From Oidiodendron maius Zn (taxonomy: Eukaryota; Ascomycota; Leotiomycetes; Myxotrichaceae), in assembly GCA_000827325.1 (NCBI GenBank), contig KN832886.1, positions 883,479 through 947,478 of the forward strand: a DNA stretch of 64,000 nt, given 5' to 3'. Shown here in pieces: positions 25,309 through 36,768 of this stretch. How positions within the stretch are numbered: the first letter of the stretch is position 1; each line of letters starts with the position of its first letter. Position numbers and translations under genes: made by a program. The notes beneath the pieces were generated by a model. The model was not told the origin of the DNA. It made no database searches and saw only the letters and a program-made list of their open reading frames with translations.

Positions 25309-26456
25309 ATGGCGACCGAGTTAACTTCTCAGGCACAACCACCAGAGGAGATTCGGATCCAAGATAAAGCAAAGGTATATTATATCCACCCAAAACCGCA
25401 ACCAGGCAAATAAACCGTCTTAGCTCATACTTTGTTAGCAATATGTGTCACCGGCGGTGTCCTTGATAGCGGGCGGTATTGCCGGTGGCGTAGAAGCAAC
25501 CTGCACGGTATTGTTGCCCTATCCTTACAGCACTCGGATCGCCTGCAATTTTGAGACACTCATATCACTAACATTTGGATGTTCCGCCTGTTAAGTATCC
25601 ATTTGAATTCGCCAAGACTCGACTTCAACTTCGTACTATTCAGTCTCAATTGACAACCAGAACAAATCCAATCCGTCTGATCCGTGATATTGCCCGAACA
25701 GAAGGCGTCTCATCCCTGTATACAGGCTGCTCACCGCTGGTGCTTGGAACTATCTTCAAGGCATCAGTGAGGTTTCTGACCTTTGATTCCATAAAAAATG
25801 CTCTCGTTGATGAAAAAGGTCATCTTTCTAAGTCGTCAGGTATCTTAGCCGGCATGATGGCAGGATGTGTAGAAAGCGTGGTTGCCGTCACCCCAACTGA
25901 GAGGATTAAGACAGCCTTGTAAGTCTGACTGACCCATTAATTTTATATCTAGAAGTCGTCGGTCTGTTAATATATCTCTACTAGAATTGACGACGCCAAG
26001 GAACGCAAGCGGTTCCGCTCCGTCACTCATGGTGTTCAACTCTTGGTCCGTGAACGGGGGCTACTTGGCATTTATCAAGGCTTAATTGCTACAACCATTA
26101 AGCAATCCGCCACTTCCGCAGTTCGAATGGGATCGTACAACACGCTGAAAGAAACTGCCAAGAGTCACAAAATCCCGCTCAATGCACTCATGACGTTTGG
26201 CATTGGATCAATTGCTGGCGTCATAACGGTCTATGCTACTCAGCCATTTGATACCATTAAGACACGACTTCAGGGTACAGAGCACACATCGACCAAGGAA
26301 ACTATTGTTGGAGTTTATAGAGAGTATGGGGTAAAGGGATTTTGGAAAGGTAGTACAATGAGGCTGGGAAGGCTCATCCTCAGTGGCGGCATTGTTTTCT
26401 CAGTATATGAGCAAGTTGCTGCTTTTTTGTCTTTAGCTGCGGCTAACAATAGATAG
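25309..26456 (+). CDS. Mitochondrial tricarboxylate/citrate carrier (SLC25 family)
   Basis: Exons 25309-25374, 25439-25507, 25596-25918 and 25985-26456 give 309 residues, about normal for the family. The first exon MATELTSQAQPPEEIRIQDKAK was placed by phase and the GTATAT..TTAG intron. It joins to QYVSPAVSLIAGGIAGGVEAT, the first carrier helix. The three carrier signatures are YPFEFAKTRLQL, TPTERIKTAL and QPFDTIKTRLQG, each ending a repeat. Their wording (Glu/Thr positions) is closest to citrate/tricarboxylate carriers such as yeast Ctp1 and the MttA type. Expected role: exchange of citrate or cis-aconitate across the inner mitochondrial membrane. Intact. Its 3' end converges on the PrpF gene with 245 bases between. 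Confidence 0.88.
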
Positions 26457-26701
26457 ATGATCAGTAGACTATTTATTCGAAAAATTAAGTCATAGACCTT
26501 ATGGAGTGAGAGATACAAGAAGTTATCCGAATGTACTCTAAACCGGGTCGCTCTTTGGCTGTTTTTGACCTACCTCATCCGCCAATAAATAATGCAAGAT
26601 TGATGATAACGATAGGGTTTACGGCATCTCAGTCGGAGCAATGCGAATGAGCTATTATTATTCACATAATCTAACCCGAAATCCAAAGTCGCCCTCTAAA
26701 T

Positions 26702-28148
26702 CTACACAGAAACAAGAATCGTACCCTCAAATAGTCTGCGAGCCGTTCGGAAAACGGTGATGCTCTGCACTTGATTCTCCTCACCGATACTGACTTCAAC
26801 ATCAATCGTACCACTGTTATGACCAATGACTATATGGCGATTTTCTTGATGTGGCTCAGGTCGGGTTTGGATCATGCTACACGGGGTTCCTTCTTTCATA
26901 CTCTGCGGGGTGACGTTTAACGATGATAGCTTGCTAGAATTCACCAATTCTGAAACTACTGTTCCTTCGAGAGAGGCGGCAGCTCCAAGGCAGACAGCCC
27001 CAGTCAGTTGGACGCTGGGATGAACTTTTCCCATGCTGTAGGCAAGTACAAAAACATCGGACGCATTACCAGAGTCCGATAGCAGCGCGGGAGGTTTTGA
27101 GACGAGAGTAATCTTAGGAGTGCCTCTTCGGAGACTGGCGGTTTCGGTATCTTTGGCTAGGCCGTAATCAACAGCTCCTTGACATCGGATAGACTCAATT
27201 ATGTCGAGAGAAATGTCAGAGTCTTGGGCTGCAGCGCAATATGCTGGAGGCATTGTAGATGAATCGACGAATATAAATGGGTTGGAGACGTCTATAAGTG
27301 TCGCCCTAACGGTAAATGGCTCTGGCATGCTCTTCGCTTTCACCAGTAACTCATCACAAGGCCGGCCTGTTGGAAAAACGCTACCAGTCATGCTCCCACC
27401 AGGATTGATAAAAGATACTTTGATGCTACTCCCAGTACCTTTGACACCACTGATCCTATATTCACCGTCTTCTAGAAAGTGACCATCGGAATCAACCTGG
27501 ATTGTCTCTACCAGGGTGGACTGCGTGTTGGTATTGAAAATTGTCACTGACAGCTAGAGTAAAACGTAGAGTAAGCGTATAAGTCTATGACAATCTAGTT
27601 TATCTTTAACATACCTCGGATTGGCCCGGTACTGCAGTCACCAGTCCCTCGTCCAACGCGAAAGCCGCAACTCCAGAAGCCATATTGCCACAGTTCCCCG
27701 TCATATCGACTTTTTCTTGCCCAACGGTAATTTGGAAGAAGGTATACTCAACATCAATCCCGGGTTTATCAGATTTAGAAACCACAACCGCTTTGGACGT
27801 TGTCGATGTAGCGCCACCAACGCCTTCTAACTGTCTGGGATCATTGTTTCGAGAGCCCATGGCGCTTATGAGAATCGCATCCCATTCTGAATGTGACGAT
27901 GGGAGATGGTGACGATGAAGAAATAGTCCTCGCGATGTTCCCGATCGCATTAGCACAGAAGGAAGTCGATAACGTCTTCGCTGGCCGGTCGCCCGAGTTT
28001 GTAGTACCAAACCTTTAGGTTTTGCGAATGCGTGAGGCGTAGGCTGCTGGGGCAACACGGCAGCTAAACTGCGCGTTGTTGACATGGTGAAGGCAAGTGA
28101 TGTTCGACTAAATAAAGATGACAACCTAGTTCTTGAATAAACCTTCAT
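26702..28148 (-). CDS. PrpF-family isomerase (aconitate/methylaconitate type)
   Basis: Exons 27615-28148 and 26702-27553, split by a 61-nt GT..AG intron (PGQSE/LSVTIFNTN), give 461 residues. The start at 28148 (MKVYSRTRLSSLFSRTSLAF) provides a basic, Ser-rich leader that looks like a mitochondrial presequence. The frame is open further upstream (28316), but that extension is less plausible. PrpF hallmarks: SVLMRSGTSRGLF near the start, VDMTGNCGNMASGVAAFALD mid-chain, and GAVCLGAAASLEGTVV late. Known members isomerise 2-methylaconitate, 4-oxalomesaconate or cis/trans-aconitate (Ustilago Adi1). Divergent from the MFS gene. Substrate not determinable from sequence; an aconitate-like acid is inferred from the adjacent tricarboxylate carrier. 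Confidence 0.88.
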
Positions 28149-28568
28149 CTGCCTTTCAAGTGCGATAGTTGCCAGCGTGTGAGTTTTTTGATATCTAAGT
28201 GCTGGCAGAGACCAAGGCAAATGATACCGGGACGGGGCGAAGGAAACACAGAAATTATGCCAAGCCCACAAGTACCGAAGATAAGTGGCAATTACAACTA
28301 GTGACTGTACTTTCATCTAAACAGCTTTCATATTCCGTTTGCCTTCCAAAGTCATGATCCATCACAGGCAACTGGCTGGGCGGTAATTGAGATTCCGCGG
28401 CTAATGACTTCCCGTGGCTGCACACAGTCCGGCACGCCACGCGGACCCCCAACAATGGGGCGGTTCCTGCAGTAGTAGCCTGTGAGAGCTTGATATTTGG
28501 TCAGGATAGTACGTCTGATATAGTAAGACAGGCGAGAATATGGCAACCCCGGCCGCTGTAGCCATGCT

Positions 28569-28590
28569 GGTACCCCACCCCCCGTGGGGT
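28569..28590. promoter_or_regulatory. GGTACCCC with overlapping inverted repeat in divergent promoter
   Basis: GGTACCCC at 28569-28576 overlaps the inverted repeat ACCCCAC-CCCCC-GTGGGGT (28572-28590), 187 bases before the MFS start and within the PrpF/MFS divergent region. It shares its core with the site at 25085-25094. A TATA-like GGATATAAAACAC lies near 28649. Candidate operator; inference. Confidence 0.4.
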
Positions 28591-28776
28591 CATGGGATGA
28601 TCACGTCCGGGGGAGAAGAAAACGGGAATACAACCACAGCCGACCTGAGGATATAAAACACTTCTGGATATCCATCCACCTTTCCCTTGATGCTTCTCTC
28701 CTTCCTCCTCTCTTCCTCTGCTCCGCCTATTTCCTAGTCTATTTAGTAATCCTTGGTGTACAAGACCTAATCAAAC

Positions 28777-30418
28777 ATGGCTGGGCGCACCAGGTTTTTT
28801 GAGCTGCGAGGGACTCGGCTTAAGATAGCCATGATGTTGTGTGTTATAGCACCTAGCTTCGTTCTCTTTGGGTATAACAATGGGTCAACTGGCGGGATTG
28901 CGACACTGCAGTCGTTCGTACATGTATGTGGCTGCACTCTCTAGTGCAATTGTAATCCAGTTGGTCTGAGTTCACCATGCTGATGAAAGGCCATAGCAAT
29001 TCCCATCGATTGACACGGTCAACACCAAAGGGGCCCAGAAGGCTCAAAATGCCAGAGTCAAAGGCGTAGTGACTGGCTGCTACGATCTCGGAGCTGTTGT
29101 TGGATCTCTGCTGTGCATTGCCTATAGCGACCGGATCGGCCGCCTACGGACCACCTTCCTGGGCTTGATTCTGTCCATCATTGGCCTGGCCCTCGAGTCC
29201 TCGGCCTTCAACCTTGCTCAGTTTATTGTCGGAAGATTGGTTGTGGGAGCAGCCATCGGCACCATCAGCAGTGCCATTCCAGTCTGGCAGTCGGAGTGCT
29301 CAGCCACGTCGCACCGGGGGGCGTTCGTGATTCTAGAGGGCCTTTGTATCAGCAGCGGCATTACACTCTCGGAGTGGGTGGCGTTTGGACTGTCCTTCCC
29401 GTCCAGCTCGGCCGTTCAATGGCGGGTCCCGTTGATCTTCCCCGTTATTCTCCCAATCTTTGTGATGCCTTTTCTCTTCCTTATGCCAGAGTCGCCCCGC
29501 TGGTTGGCTAAGAATGGCAGGATGGAGGAATCGCGGCAGGTGTTAGCGGCCTTGGAAGATGTAGACGAAGACTCTGCGACGGTCCAGAGGCAGATGGCTG
29601 AGATTGAAAGATCCCTGGCCCTAGCCACCGGTAAGCTGAAGGAGTTAACCAAGAATGGAGAACGAATGCTCCATCGCACACTCCTCGCGGCGTGCGGACA
29701 GATGTTCCAACAAATGTGTGGTATTTCCGCTCTGGTATTCTACACGAGCAGCGTATTCGAAGATTTGGGCTTTGCTGGAGTGAAGTCACGCGTCCTGGGC
29801 GCCTCCCTCACAACATTCCAGACCTGTTGCGCCATCATCCCAGTTTTCTTAATTGATCGCTTTGGCCGGAGAAATCTATTTATGATCACTGGTGGGGGAT
29901 TGGCTGTCTGTACGGCAGTGATTGCTGGGACGGGTGGAGCTAAACATGGCTCTGCTCCCACTGCTGCGGTCGTCTTCGTCTTCCTCTATGACTTCTTCTA
30001 TCCCATCGGATTCCTCGGCCAAACCTTCTTGTACGCCACAGAACTGGCGCCATTAAGCCATCGCGTGCCTATCACTGCCATCGCCAACGCAACGCAGTGG
30101 CTGTGTCAGTTTGTCGTGGCCCAGGTCACTCCACCTGGTACAACTAATCTGGGAAGCCATTACTGGATCATATACGCTGTGCTAAACGCATCGTTTGTGC
30201 CAATAGTCTATTTCCTCTTCCCCGAGACCAACGGACGCTCCCTGGAGGAGATGGACACCATCTTCAGACAATCCAAGAGTATCTTCGATGTCGTTAGGGT
30301 TGCCCGCGAACTTCCCCGGCAAGACCCTGAAGCAACATCTGATATGTCGTCACTAGAGGGTGCGGCGCCCTCAAAACCAAACGCGGTTGTGAATGAAAAT
30401 GTGGAATCGAAAGTCTAA
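28777..30418 (+). CDS. MFS transporter, sugar-porter type
   Basis: Exons 28777-28923 and 28997-30418 (73-nt intron) give 522 residues. The first exon supplies helix 1 (IAMMLCVIAPSFVLFGYNNG) in the position of the FGYDxGxxGG motif. Other hallmarks are DRIGRLRT after helix 2, MPESPRWLAKNGRMEES before the central loop, FQQMCGISALVFYTS in helix 7, DRFGRRN in loop 8-9, and PETNGRSLEEMD after helix 12. These are sugar-porter signatures. The C-terminal tail is hydrophilic and acidic. Located at the plasma membrane by family. In this setting it may import a sugar or export an acid; known itaconate exporters Itp1 and MfsA are of a different MFS subfamily, so cargo is open. Converges with the regulator gene. 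Confidence 0.88.
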
Positions 30419-30690
30419 TGTCGTTACATATTTACTGGATATAGTACTTAATTCAAACGTTTGATTGTCATCTGGCCAGTTGGATTGTAACCTCTAAGTT
30501 AAGCGCGGTAAATAATACAAGTAGCCTATTCTACATTATATGGCAATTATTCGCGTGCTTGATGACAGTAGTACTGTTTTAATCCAAATTGGCCGATGTT
30601 CAGTGCCATTAAACCTCAATATTCCCTCGCAGCCTTCTACCGACAGGTCTTCGATGAAATTGAACAGACAGAGAAGCTAGCGCAACGCGG

Positions 30691-33627
30691 TCAGAATACA
30701 CGGTCATCAAACTCCCACCCAATACCTTCAGTCGCTGAGCTATTAAATCCGAACAGCATATCATCGGCCAAAAACTGCGTGGAAAGTCTGTCGGGTATAA
30801 AGGTGACACCAAAAGTATCACCCGGGGAGCTGACAATATTCTGGCTATGCGAATCGTCGGCCAATATGTTCTCTTGCGAATAAGAAGTAGAAGGGAGCCA
30901 CTGGTTAGTGGTGGTGGATATATAGTCTGCTGGATCTTCTCGTGTTGTTTGAGCTAATTGTCGGTCACTCTGTTGTTCGCGGAAAAAGCTTTGGATAATA
31001 GCATCTATGTTCAGATCGGATGCAACATAATCGGACATCTCTGCATCATAGGGACTAGCAAACATTGCGGAGCTTTGACCAATGTCTGAAGCATTGACCA
31101 ACTGATGTGATTTTTTGTGCCTGGCCTGACTCTGGGAATCATTAGGCAGCTCCGGTGGCAGTAGTCTGTCCTCACTCGTCACGTTTGGTTGGGATATCGA
31201 TTCTTGACTATAGCGAAGTCCAGTAACGTTGGTATCATCGATGTTCACATGCATACGTTTCATGAGATTTTGAATAATATGGTTGGCCCTCCTCACAGCC
31301 CAGTTGGTCTCTTGGTTCTTTTTGAAGACGCTTAAGCACGTCGCGAGACAGACGTGTGCCTCGGAGCCGGGATCCCTCTGTGCTGCGACTCTTACGTGGA
31401 TTGTCGCACTTACATACGTGGCATAAGAGATCAAATATGGTGCTCGCTGGATCGAAAAGGCGGCATCATAGGCTCTCAATATCTTAACAATCATCTTGGC
31501 GGCGGTAGCACACACCAAGAAAGAGTTGATGGCATTAGACGGACTAGAGTGGAGGTCACCGTCAGATACGAATGGCCTGTGGAGCAAGATGAGAAGAACA
31601 TTATGCATTGCCCTTGCATCATATTAGCCAAACACTCAGAGCCAGGACAAGGTAAGCTTACAGCAAAGAAAGAACGTGCGGTGGAGGAATTGGAAGCGAC
31701 CCATTGGATGGATCATAGTTCAAATGGGGTGGTAGATCAATCCACCACTGATCGAGAGTTGCGTGCAACGATTTTAAATCTTCGGCAAGTTCACTTGGAG
31801 TCCTTTTAGAGCTTCTCTCTCCATACACCTTATTCAAGATACGATTCATAATGAGGCTAAGTTTGCAGAGCTCCGTGAAGGTAGAGACACTGTATGCAGG
31901 AGATCCAGGGTGGCTCTGAGTCGCAGAATACGCGAATGGCTTCCAGTGCTCGAGCTCTTCATAGTTATCTAGGAAAGAGATAGAGACACTGCATTCAAGC
32001 TCTTGTAAACTAACAGGTCTTCCTTGGTATAAACTTTGAATCTTGTCAACCACTGCCACGGTCATCGACACTGCGTTAGCCAATTTATTGAAATTGTAGG
32101 AGTCCGTACAGATTCTCTTACCGAATGCACCCCAGAACACTCGCCGCCGTATTTCTAAGTCCTCATCTGTAAATCTCCGATAGTTTGGTAACCTCGAACC
32201 ATCGACGTGCATTCCTAAATCTGTAATCATGCGGAAGGCTGTTCCAGCATAGAGCCAAGCAGCGCTCCGTTCGTCACCGAGGGCAAATAACGAGCTAGCC
32301 ATCACTAGCAGTGCTTGAATAGTTGTGACGTCGCTCCGATCAAGAGCTCCGCCGAGCAGCTCCCTTACTCGCTGTCGATACAGCCATCCGGCGGTCCGGA
32401 CATCGCTGGGATCGCGACGAACTTCCAAACGGGAGCTGAATTTAGATGCTCCAAAATATATGGCGTTCAATAAGAGCTTAGAGAAATATGGCCCACAGCA
32501 GGCCATGTCCCGCATAAAAGCAGGACGGTATGTGATTAGGAAAGCGTGATGTTGACGGTTCCAGTGCAGATCTAGAAGGTGCAGTCCCAGTTCGGGATCG
32601 ACTCCATCAAAATCCAGCTTCTTTTGGGATAGATTTATTACTTCCATGTGGCCTAAATTATAATCTTAGTTAAAAACGACACACAGAGTAGTAAGGGTTC
32701 AATGGCATACGTTGGCTTGCCGCCTCGGCCATCAGACTCTTTTGTACCCATGCAGGTGGAATTTTAGGCATGGCAGGTACATTCTGCTGCGCTCTCCGGT
32801 CCCCAGAGCTGTCTTCGAAGAGAGTGCTGGTGGGGCCGTGATATCGCGGCTCTCCTTCAGCTAAGACAATTCTTGGTTCCATATTTGATGGGTTGGCACT
32901 GGGCTGCTCATTTTCAGGCATGGATGCAGGTAGGACATTTTCAGCCGTTGATCCGGCCAGAGTTGGCACTTGGGGCGACGAGCGTGGACAATCAGCGGGC
33001 TCTATGCTCCTACTTTCGCTCGATGGATTATCAGGAGAGCGCTGCTTGGATGAATTTTCTGCTAAGTGACCGCGGCCTTCATTACGATGGCCAGTTTGAC
33101 ATGCTAAGACCGACAGTGACACTCTTAGCTGCTCATTCTCCTCCTCGAGTTGTGAAATGCGCGAGTGAGACGGTCTGGAATCGTCAGCTGTATTTATAAA
33201 TCCAAGTCCAGGTTTCTTGAAAGTGCTAACAGAAAACGTAAGATGGTCACTTTTTTTGGAGTACTGACCTTGGTCGTCGGGGGAGTTCATCATAAACGCA
33301 GGATTTCCCGTGGACATCACAAACTTGACACGATGGCTGTCTATTATCACATTTCATCTATAAGATTTATGAGCATATTCCATAAACACATGCCATCTTC
33401 TCAAAAACAATGCCCGTCTATCCTACCAGGAGGACCAAGAATGCATTGCTCCGCCCACGTCAAACCGGCCACCACTTCTTAGGTCTTGAACGCAAATATC
33501 CCATAGGCGCTTGAGAATGAGTTTGACAAGTAGAATAGGGACAGCCCAGACGCCCCAAGAAGCTCACCTTCCGCTGCCGGCAGAACCGACAAGCCCTCAA
33601 GGCTCGTCGAGCACCGTGCTTCTTCAT
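30691..33627 (-). CDS. Zn2Cys6 transcription factor with fungal-specific domain
   Basis: Five exons deduced: 33568-33627, 33269-33357, 32711-33174, 31662-32652 and 30691-31612; 841 residues. The zinc cluster is split by a 210-nt intron. ACRFCRQRK (exon 1) joins MKCDNRQPSCQVCDVHGKSC (exon 2), giving Cys-x2-Cys-x6-Cys-x6-Cys-x2-Cys-x6-Cys. A linker and coiled coil (ISQLEEENEQLRVSL) follow in exon 3. The fungal_trans domain spans exon 4, with TTIQALLVMASSLFALGDE, MITDLGMHVDGSR and RRRVFWGAF. The tail is Ser/Gln-rich and could be activating. All junctions keep frame. Expected role: nuclear regulator, probably of the adjoining carrier/isomerase/porter genes, because such regulators commonly sit in the clusters they control. 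Confidence 0.9.
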
Positions 33628-34819
33628 TTCACGCCACTGGAAGGTCCTCTAAAGAGACGAGGCCGGTATGAGACTTCAGCTCGAGCAGCTAATAAGCAAG
33701 TGGAGTCGCTGTTTCTGTCTTCAATCATCAACAAAGGAAGTGTTTGACGGTAAGTTCTTCTCCACGGAAATGTGGGCGTAGATGAATGGCCAGGTCCTCG
33801 GGAAGTGAGATCCCGCGGCAGCGCGGAAATATCAATGGACAGGGTTGGCAATAAGTCCCCGAATCGAGTCTTTACGCCTGCTCGGCACGTGGCCGGTCAA
33901 ACAATGGAGAAATTAGCGGGGCGAGAAGGGAAACCGAAGGTCAGTCCCTCATTTACCATGAGTGGTTTCATGGACCTCCCAATTGTATGGTTATTCAGAC
34001 CGCTTCCCAAGCTCTTGTTGGGCGAGTGGGAGGCGGGGATTTAGTTTTCAGTGGTAGGAATACAGGAATACCTCTCTGTGCGGACAGACAGTTTTGCGAC
34101 GGTGTCTGATCCAAGTACGGTGGGCTCTGGCCTACGGGGCGCCTGTAATAGTGACAGCATTGATCGCCGTGATTCTCCGTTGTATTTTCTGTCCAGCTCC
34201 GGAAGCGTTATGATCGCATCTATGAGGAGCACTAGGCGGCCCAGATGCGCTACCGTATCAAGAAGAAGAATTTGTAAAAAGCGAGGCTTTTCTTGACTCC
34301 GACCCCCCGCCCGCGGGCACGTGAGCCAATTCTACGGGGGGTCGGTTTGTATCACGTGTTTTAGAGGCTTGTGATTGGCTAATACCGCATTCTTATTGGT
34401 CCATTGCAGAACTCGACCTCACCTGACCTCGTGTTAACCTGCGCTTGCAGTCCTCTAGTAGAAGACAATGTAATAGTTATATTGTAGTATATTACTATAG
34501 AGCTCTGCCGGACTGCAATATATAGAGGCCATTTGCGCTATCGAATTATTTGCAGCTCTTATCAGCCAGCTGAAAGTGCCGGCTACTGCAACAGAATGAA
34601 ATTGCAAGTTAATAGAACCTCAACTCTAACACAATTAAAGTGCCATGTTGACGTGCTCCTTTCCACGAAATGGTTCCAAACAAGATAATGGTTTGGATAC
34701 CGATGGGTCATGAGTTAAAGAATTTCTCAAGTTTGGTGAAACCAGCAAAGACTTATTATATCTTCCGACTCGGCCACTAAGTCTGTCATTTCTTCCTGCC
34801 AGCCCTTGCATCTATTTGG
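33628..34819. other. Regulator upstream region, GC-richer intergenic
   Basis: No supported gene, although several short ORFs exist (33772-34044, 34051-34296). Two CACGTG E-box-like sites are near 34318 and 34355, and ATTGG/CCAAT boxes near 34327, 34375 and 34397. Together with the inverted repeat at 34299-34345 this looks like promoter DNA. Confidence 0.45.
34299..34345. promoter_or_regulatory. CCGACCCCCC ... GGGGGGTCGG inverted repeat
   Basis: Ten-base arms at 34299-34308 and 34336-34345, with a 27-base spacer containing CACGTG and CCAAT. Inverted CCG/CGG triplets are the classic target layout of Zn2Cys6 dimers. It lies about 670 bases upstream of the regulator start and 475 before the small secreted ORF. 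Possible autoregulatory site. Confidence 0.35.
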
Positions 34820-35086
34820 ATGACTAGTGACCCCAGGCTACTTGTCATTACCATCTATATTGCATTTCCCTTCTGTAAGTTTAATGACCCAGCAGCTGGC
34901 CAGCATAATATGTCAATGTCTTCCCAAAATTACACAAAATTCAGCGCACTAACCACATCTATATTTGCTGTCCAAGACTATAACTGGCACTACGACTGCA
35001 AGAGCCTACCCCAGGGAGCAACTTGCGCCAAGGAATATGCTCAAGAAGCGTGCACTCCCTGGCCTTATAAAGTGTGCCAGAAATAG
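34820..35086 (+). CDS. Putative small secreted cysteine-containing peptide
   Basis: 88-codon ORF. The N-terminus MTSDPRLLVITIYIAFPF is hydrophobic and could be a signal peptide. The mature end carries four Cys in YDCKSLPQGATCAKEY and ACTPWPYKVCQK. A TATA-like TTATTATATC lies about 65 bases upstream. There is no recognised family and no introns. It may be a small secreted protein, but an isolated ORF of this length could also be chance. Confidence 0.4.
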   Translation: MTSDPRLLVITIYIAFPFCKFNDPAAGQHNMSMSSQNYTKFSALTTSIFAVQDYNWHYDCKSLPQGATCAKEYAQEACTPWPYKVCQK

Positions 35087-35564
35087 ATGTTCTCCTCCAT
35101 GCCATACTTTACTCCTTAAAACAATTGTATAGCAATAAGCCCAGTGCTAGCCCCTTACGAGTAGTCAATGTCAGTTAGTACTATCTAGTGGTTAGTGCAA
35201 ACACAACATAGCCTCTCATGTTCGTAACACTACCCTACTTGGCCCTTGCTCCACAGCGAATCCTTTCCAGGATTTGGCGTATCTATTTAATATACTGAAC
35301 GCATATACACCCTGCCAAGTAACTGGAGGTAGGCAGAACGGTAGAACCCTAAATAATGAGTAGTAGGTGAGTTACGATACGCCAACTACAGGGGTTACCA
35401 TAGATCTTTCACTTGTGATGGATAGGGGGTAAGTAGTATCTGCATTTTGATAGAGCCGATGCACCATTGAGTTCATGTCTGGTCGACCGCCAAACGAGCA
35501 GGGTCTCTTGCTATTTATATGCTAGGCATAAGGTATATACATGAAGAACTCAGGTTGAAGTGCC

Positions 35565-36768
35565 TTATTGCAGTGTCAGCACACCAGGTTGGTAAGGTAG
35601 CAGGTTGTAGCTCGGGTTATCATTAGGGTTGCGTCCTTGGTAAAGTAATTGCAGGCTGCCGCTGCAAGCATTGATGGGCTTAGTCTGATCATTCGTTGCG
35701 CGGACGAGGTCGCCGCTGCTGATATCGTTGGTCCAGGTGGCGCCGCTGTTGGCCTTGCCCGCGAAAGGAGATGACTCGCTCGTGGCCCCTGACTGCGCTG
35801 TCCAGGTACCGCCGAGACTGGACGCTGTGAATGAACGGAAGTACCGCCCGTTGGCGCCAATACATTCGACAATCATGAGATATTGGTTCTGGCCCTGGAC
35901 GCTGTAGACTTCGACTGCTTCGAACAAGTTATTAGTCGCGTCAGTCAGGATAGTCTCGAACGATGTCCCAAAGCTGGAAGGGAAGTCTCCAATAGGCATA
36001 CTTGCCCGGTAAATGTGACCATTATCACCAGCAAAGAATAGATACATGTTATTGTCATCACCAATAAGAGCTGGATCAATAGGGCCAGTGCTGCTGCCTA
36101 TGCTCCCAGTAAAGAGGGGCTGTGGCGAAGACCATCCATTGGGATTAGTAGGGTTGCTTGACGTCATGTAGTTGAAGGGGGCTGCTCCCCATTCCTGAGC
36201 AAGAACCCAGATGTTCTTCGGCGCGAAGTAGAAGAGGTCGGGCGCAACGGCACTGTTGGTCATAAGGGTCTGACTAGCCGACGCCAACCCGCTCCAGCTG
36301 GAAACAAGGCCGAATGCCATGGATGCGTAGTCTCCATTAGAGTCTTTGACTGTTGATGCATACACGAGATGCTCGCCGTTGAACGGGATAGTGCTGAAAT
36401 CCTTGAGCGAAACCCATGGAGACTTAGGGGTTGCTAGAGAGTTGGTTGATGTCCAGCGATATGTTGATGGGAGAGGGCATCCTGATGAACCCGTTGTACC
36501 TCCACTTGCAGTGCTGCTCGAAGGTTTCGCTGAAGTGGCTGCTGATGACGACCCACTTCCGCATGGAAGGCATTGTGAATAGTAAGGGTTAGAGACGATG
36601 CAGCATGACCCAGAAGCACAAGTTGTTTCCCCAACCCATCCATCTCCGCCGCCTGAAGCTGTCAGCCACGCTTTTAGAAGATATGGGTGACTTACATTGA
36701 CCCCATAGTGGTGATTGTCCCGCTACCAGCGGCAGGGCCGTAAGCAATGCAACGGCAAAACCTTTCAT
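35565..36768 (-). CDS. GH62 alpha-L-arabinofuranosidase with CBM1
   Basis: Exons 36696-36768 and 35565-36652 give 386 residues. Exon 1 holds the signal peptide [18 protein letters not shown] and LWGQ. A 43-nt intron ends CTTCAG, and the join restores [16 protein letters not shown], a fungal cellulose-binding module (CBM1) continuing to YYSQCLP. A Ser/Thr linker (about residues 55-85) leads to the GH62 domain, which opens [11 protein letters not shown] and has [68 protein letters not shown] and [16 protein letters not shown]. Known role: removal of arabinose side chains from arabinoxylan, extracellular. Intact. Confidence 0.93.

Noticed and set aside
27201-27912. Plus-strand ORFs opposite PrpF
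   Set aside because: Antisense shadows of the PrpF exons.
30596-30883. 95-codon plus-strand ORF at the end of the regulator
   Set aside because: Antisense to the regulator's last exon.
34820-34900. Possible 21-nt intron in the small secreted ORF
   Set aside because: Too short for a fungal spliceosomal intron; the unspliced ORF is kept.
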